A stretch of 13,445 nt of DNA from CAYYNP01 sp964472545. GTDB lineage: Bacteria > Planctomycetota > Planctomycetia > Pirellulales > Thermoguttaceae. Below, piece by piece: positions 12,535-13,445 of the stretch. Position 1 is the stretch's first letter; each line of letters starts with the position of its first letter. The translations under genes were made by a program, and so were the position numbers. The DNA lies in NCBI GenBank assembly GCA_964472545.1, contig CAYYNP010000277.1, positions 1 through 13,445 of the forward strand. Direction: 5' to 3'. The notes beneath the pieces were generated by a model. It did not search any database. It was not told the DNA's origin and saw nothing but the letters and a program-made list of their open reading frames with translations.

Positions 12535-13350
12535 TCACGGCCCCACCGTCCCCGCCACCCGAAACCCATGATGGTCGTTGGGGCGACCGGGGCGGTCCAT
12601 GAAGCGGAACGCGCAGCGGAAGTTCTTTGGGTTGTCGTAGCTGTACGACCCGCCACGCAACACGCGCGAAGCGCCCTCGGTCGGTCCGGTCGGGTCGTTG
12701 CGCGGCGATCGCTTGTAGTAATCCTCGCCGTACCGATCGGCACACCACTCCCAAACGTTCCCGTGCATGTCGTAAAGACCCCAGGCGTTGGGTTTCTTCT
12801 GACCCACCGGCTTCGTCCTGTATCCGGCGTTGTGGTCCCACCACGCATACTCTCCCGCAACCGCCTTGTCGTCGCCGAAACTCCACCGGGTCGTCGTCCC
12901 GGCTCGACAGGCATACTCCCATTGGGCCTCGGTGGGCAGGCCGAACTTCACCCCGGGCTTGCCAAACTCCTGGTTGAGCTTGTTGATCAGCGCTTGACAA
13001 TCGTGCCAACTGACTCGCTCGACCGGGTTCTTCGGCCCCTTGTGACGGCCCGCATCGGTGCCCATGATCGCCTTCCATTGCTCCTGGGTAACCTCGTGTT
13101 TTCCCAGGTAGAACGGCCGGGTGATGGTGACTTTGTGGACCGGAACCTCGTCGAAATCGCCGGCGGCGTCGCCCATCATAAACTCCCCGGCGGGAATCCG
13201 GATCAGGTCCATCGTCACGCCGCCGCCCAGATCGAGGGTGATCTCTTTCGGCGGCGGGGGCTCAGCCTTCGTCGCGCAAACGCCGCCCCCGAAACACAAG
13301 ACAACAACCAACAGGGCGACAACGCCCGCGATTCTACGGCAGCTTCTCAT
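12535..13350 (-). CDS. secreted SUMF1/FGE-fold protein without the FGE cysteine pair
   Basis: This 271-aa protein starts at the ATG complementary to 13348-13350, with GGGAG seven bases upstream on the minus strand; the longer frame reaching 13443 runs through the poly-C block and is rejected. A Sec signal peptide covers residues 1-27 (VVALLVVVLCFGGG). The FGE-sulfatase (PF03781) landmarks are all present: RIPAGEFMMG (51-60), LGKHEVTQEQW (82-92), LPTEAQWEYACRAG (138-151), MHGNVWEWC (195-203), RVLRGGSY (229-236) and GFRVA (262-266). Real formylglycine-generating enzymes have a cysteine pair after GGS(W/Y) that binds copper. Here that stretch reads SYDNPKNFRC, with only one candidate Cys (246), so sulfatase activation is unlikely. 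Such proteins are common and often of unknown function in planctomycetes. Confidence 0.85.
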   Translation of the reverse strand: MRSCRRIAGVVALLVVVLCFGGGVCATKAEPPPPKEITLDLGGGVTMDLIRIPAGEFMMGDAAGDFDEVPVHKVTITRPFYLGKHEVTQEQWKAIMGTDAGRHKGPKNPVERVSWHDCQALINKLNQEFGKPGVKFGLPTEAQWEYACRAGTTTRWSFGDDKAVAGEYAWWDHNAGYRTKPVGQKKPNAWGLYDMHGNVWEWCADRYGEDYYKRSPRNDPTGPTEGASRVLRGGSYSYDNPKNFRCAFRFMDRPGRPNDHHGFRVAGTVGP

Positions 13351-13371
13351 CGTAGTCTCCCGTTGATAAGC

Positions 13372-13417
13372 GGGGGTGGGGGGGGGGGGGGGGGGGGGGG
13401 GGCCCCCCCCCCACCCC
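13372..13417. other. poly-G/poly-C block, probable contig-end artefact
   Basis: GGGGGT followed by an uninterrupted run of 25 G (13378-13402), then 10 C, A and CCCC (13403-13417), makes a low-complexity palindromic block unlike anything else here. It lies 28 bases from the window end, and the remainder is A/C-rich. Homopolymers of this kind are typical of sequencing or assembly failure at a contig edge. Confidence 0.7.
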
Positions 13418-13445
13418 ACAAACACAAAAAAGAGCACCCGCACCC

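Noticed and set aside
1..13445. CRISPR array, tRNA, rRNA or transposase gene
   Set aside because: No regularly spaced direct repeats, tRNA cloverleaf or rRNA signature, or transposase motif was found by reading either strand.

Overview
The window is GC-rich DNA with coding on both strands, and it most likely comes from a planctomycete (Pirellulales-like). The lineage call rests on several things: a hydrazine-synthase-alpha-like beta-propeller/cytochrome c protein, exported proteins with TTG or GTG starts, a secreted SUMF1-type protein, and many short palindromic repeats between and even inside genes. No tRNA, rRNA, CRISPR array or transposase gene was seen.

Positions 1-11068 (plus strand) read as one carbohydrate-utilisation cluster. 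In order it holds an exported L-rhamnose mutarotase-like protein (164-586), a secreted transglutaminase-like protein with a C-terminal carbohydrate-binding-type domain (778-2457), a Tat-exported TIM-barrel/aldo-keto-reductase-like protein (2479-3516), a secreted GH51 alpha-L-arabinofuranosidase (3633-5612), a large exported protein combining a CBM6-like domain, a beta-propeller and two CxxCH heme sites (5623-8430), an EthD-like small protein (8712-9023) and a secreted GH127 beta-L-arabinofuranosidase (9083-11068). Most products carry a Sec or Tat signal. The two arabinofuranosidases cover both anomers of L-arabinofuranose and the first gene suggests rhamnose. The natural substrate is therefore plausibly an arabinose- and rhamnose-bearing plant or algal polysaccharide, such as a rhamnogalacturonan/arabinan or arabinogalactan-type glycan. 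That substrate is an inference.

Positions 11076-13350 (minus strand) hold three apparently unrelated genes that converge on the cluster: a small lipoprotein with a possible SH3-like C-terminus (11076-11495), a DUF2971-type protein (11683-12471) and a secreted SUMF1/FGE-fold protein lacking the FGE cysteine pair (12535-13350). The last 75 bases contain a poly-G/poly-C block that looks like a contig-end artefact.

The most unusual structure is the load of REP-like palindromes around the cytochrome/propeller gene. One imperfect palindrome (5671-5754) lies in frame between its start codon and its signal peptide. A short hairpin forms part of its C-terminal codons (8396-8412). Two further composite elements fill the gap downstream (8433-8517 and 8614-8687), where a signal-peptide-like ORF remnant (8547-8684) sits in the same frame as the following EthD gene.
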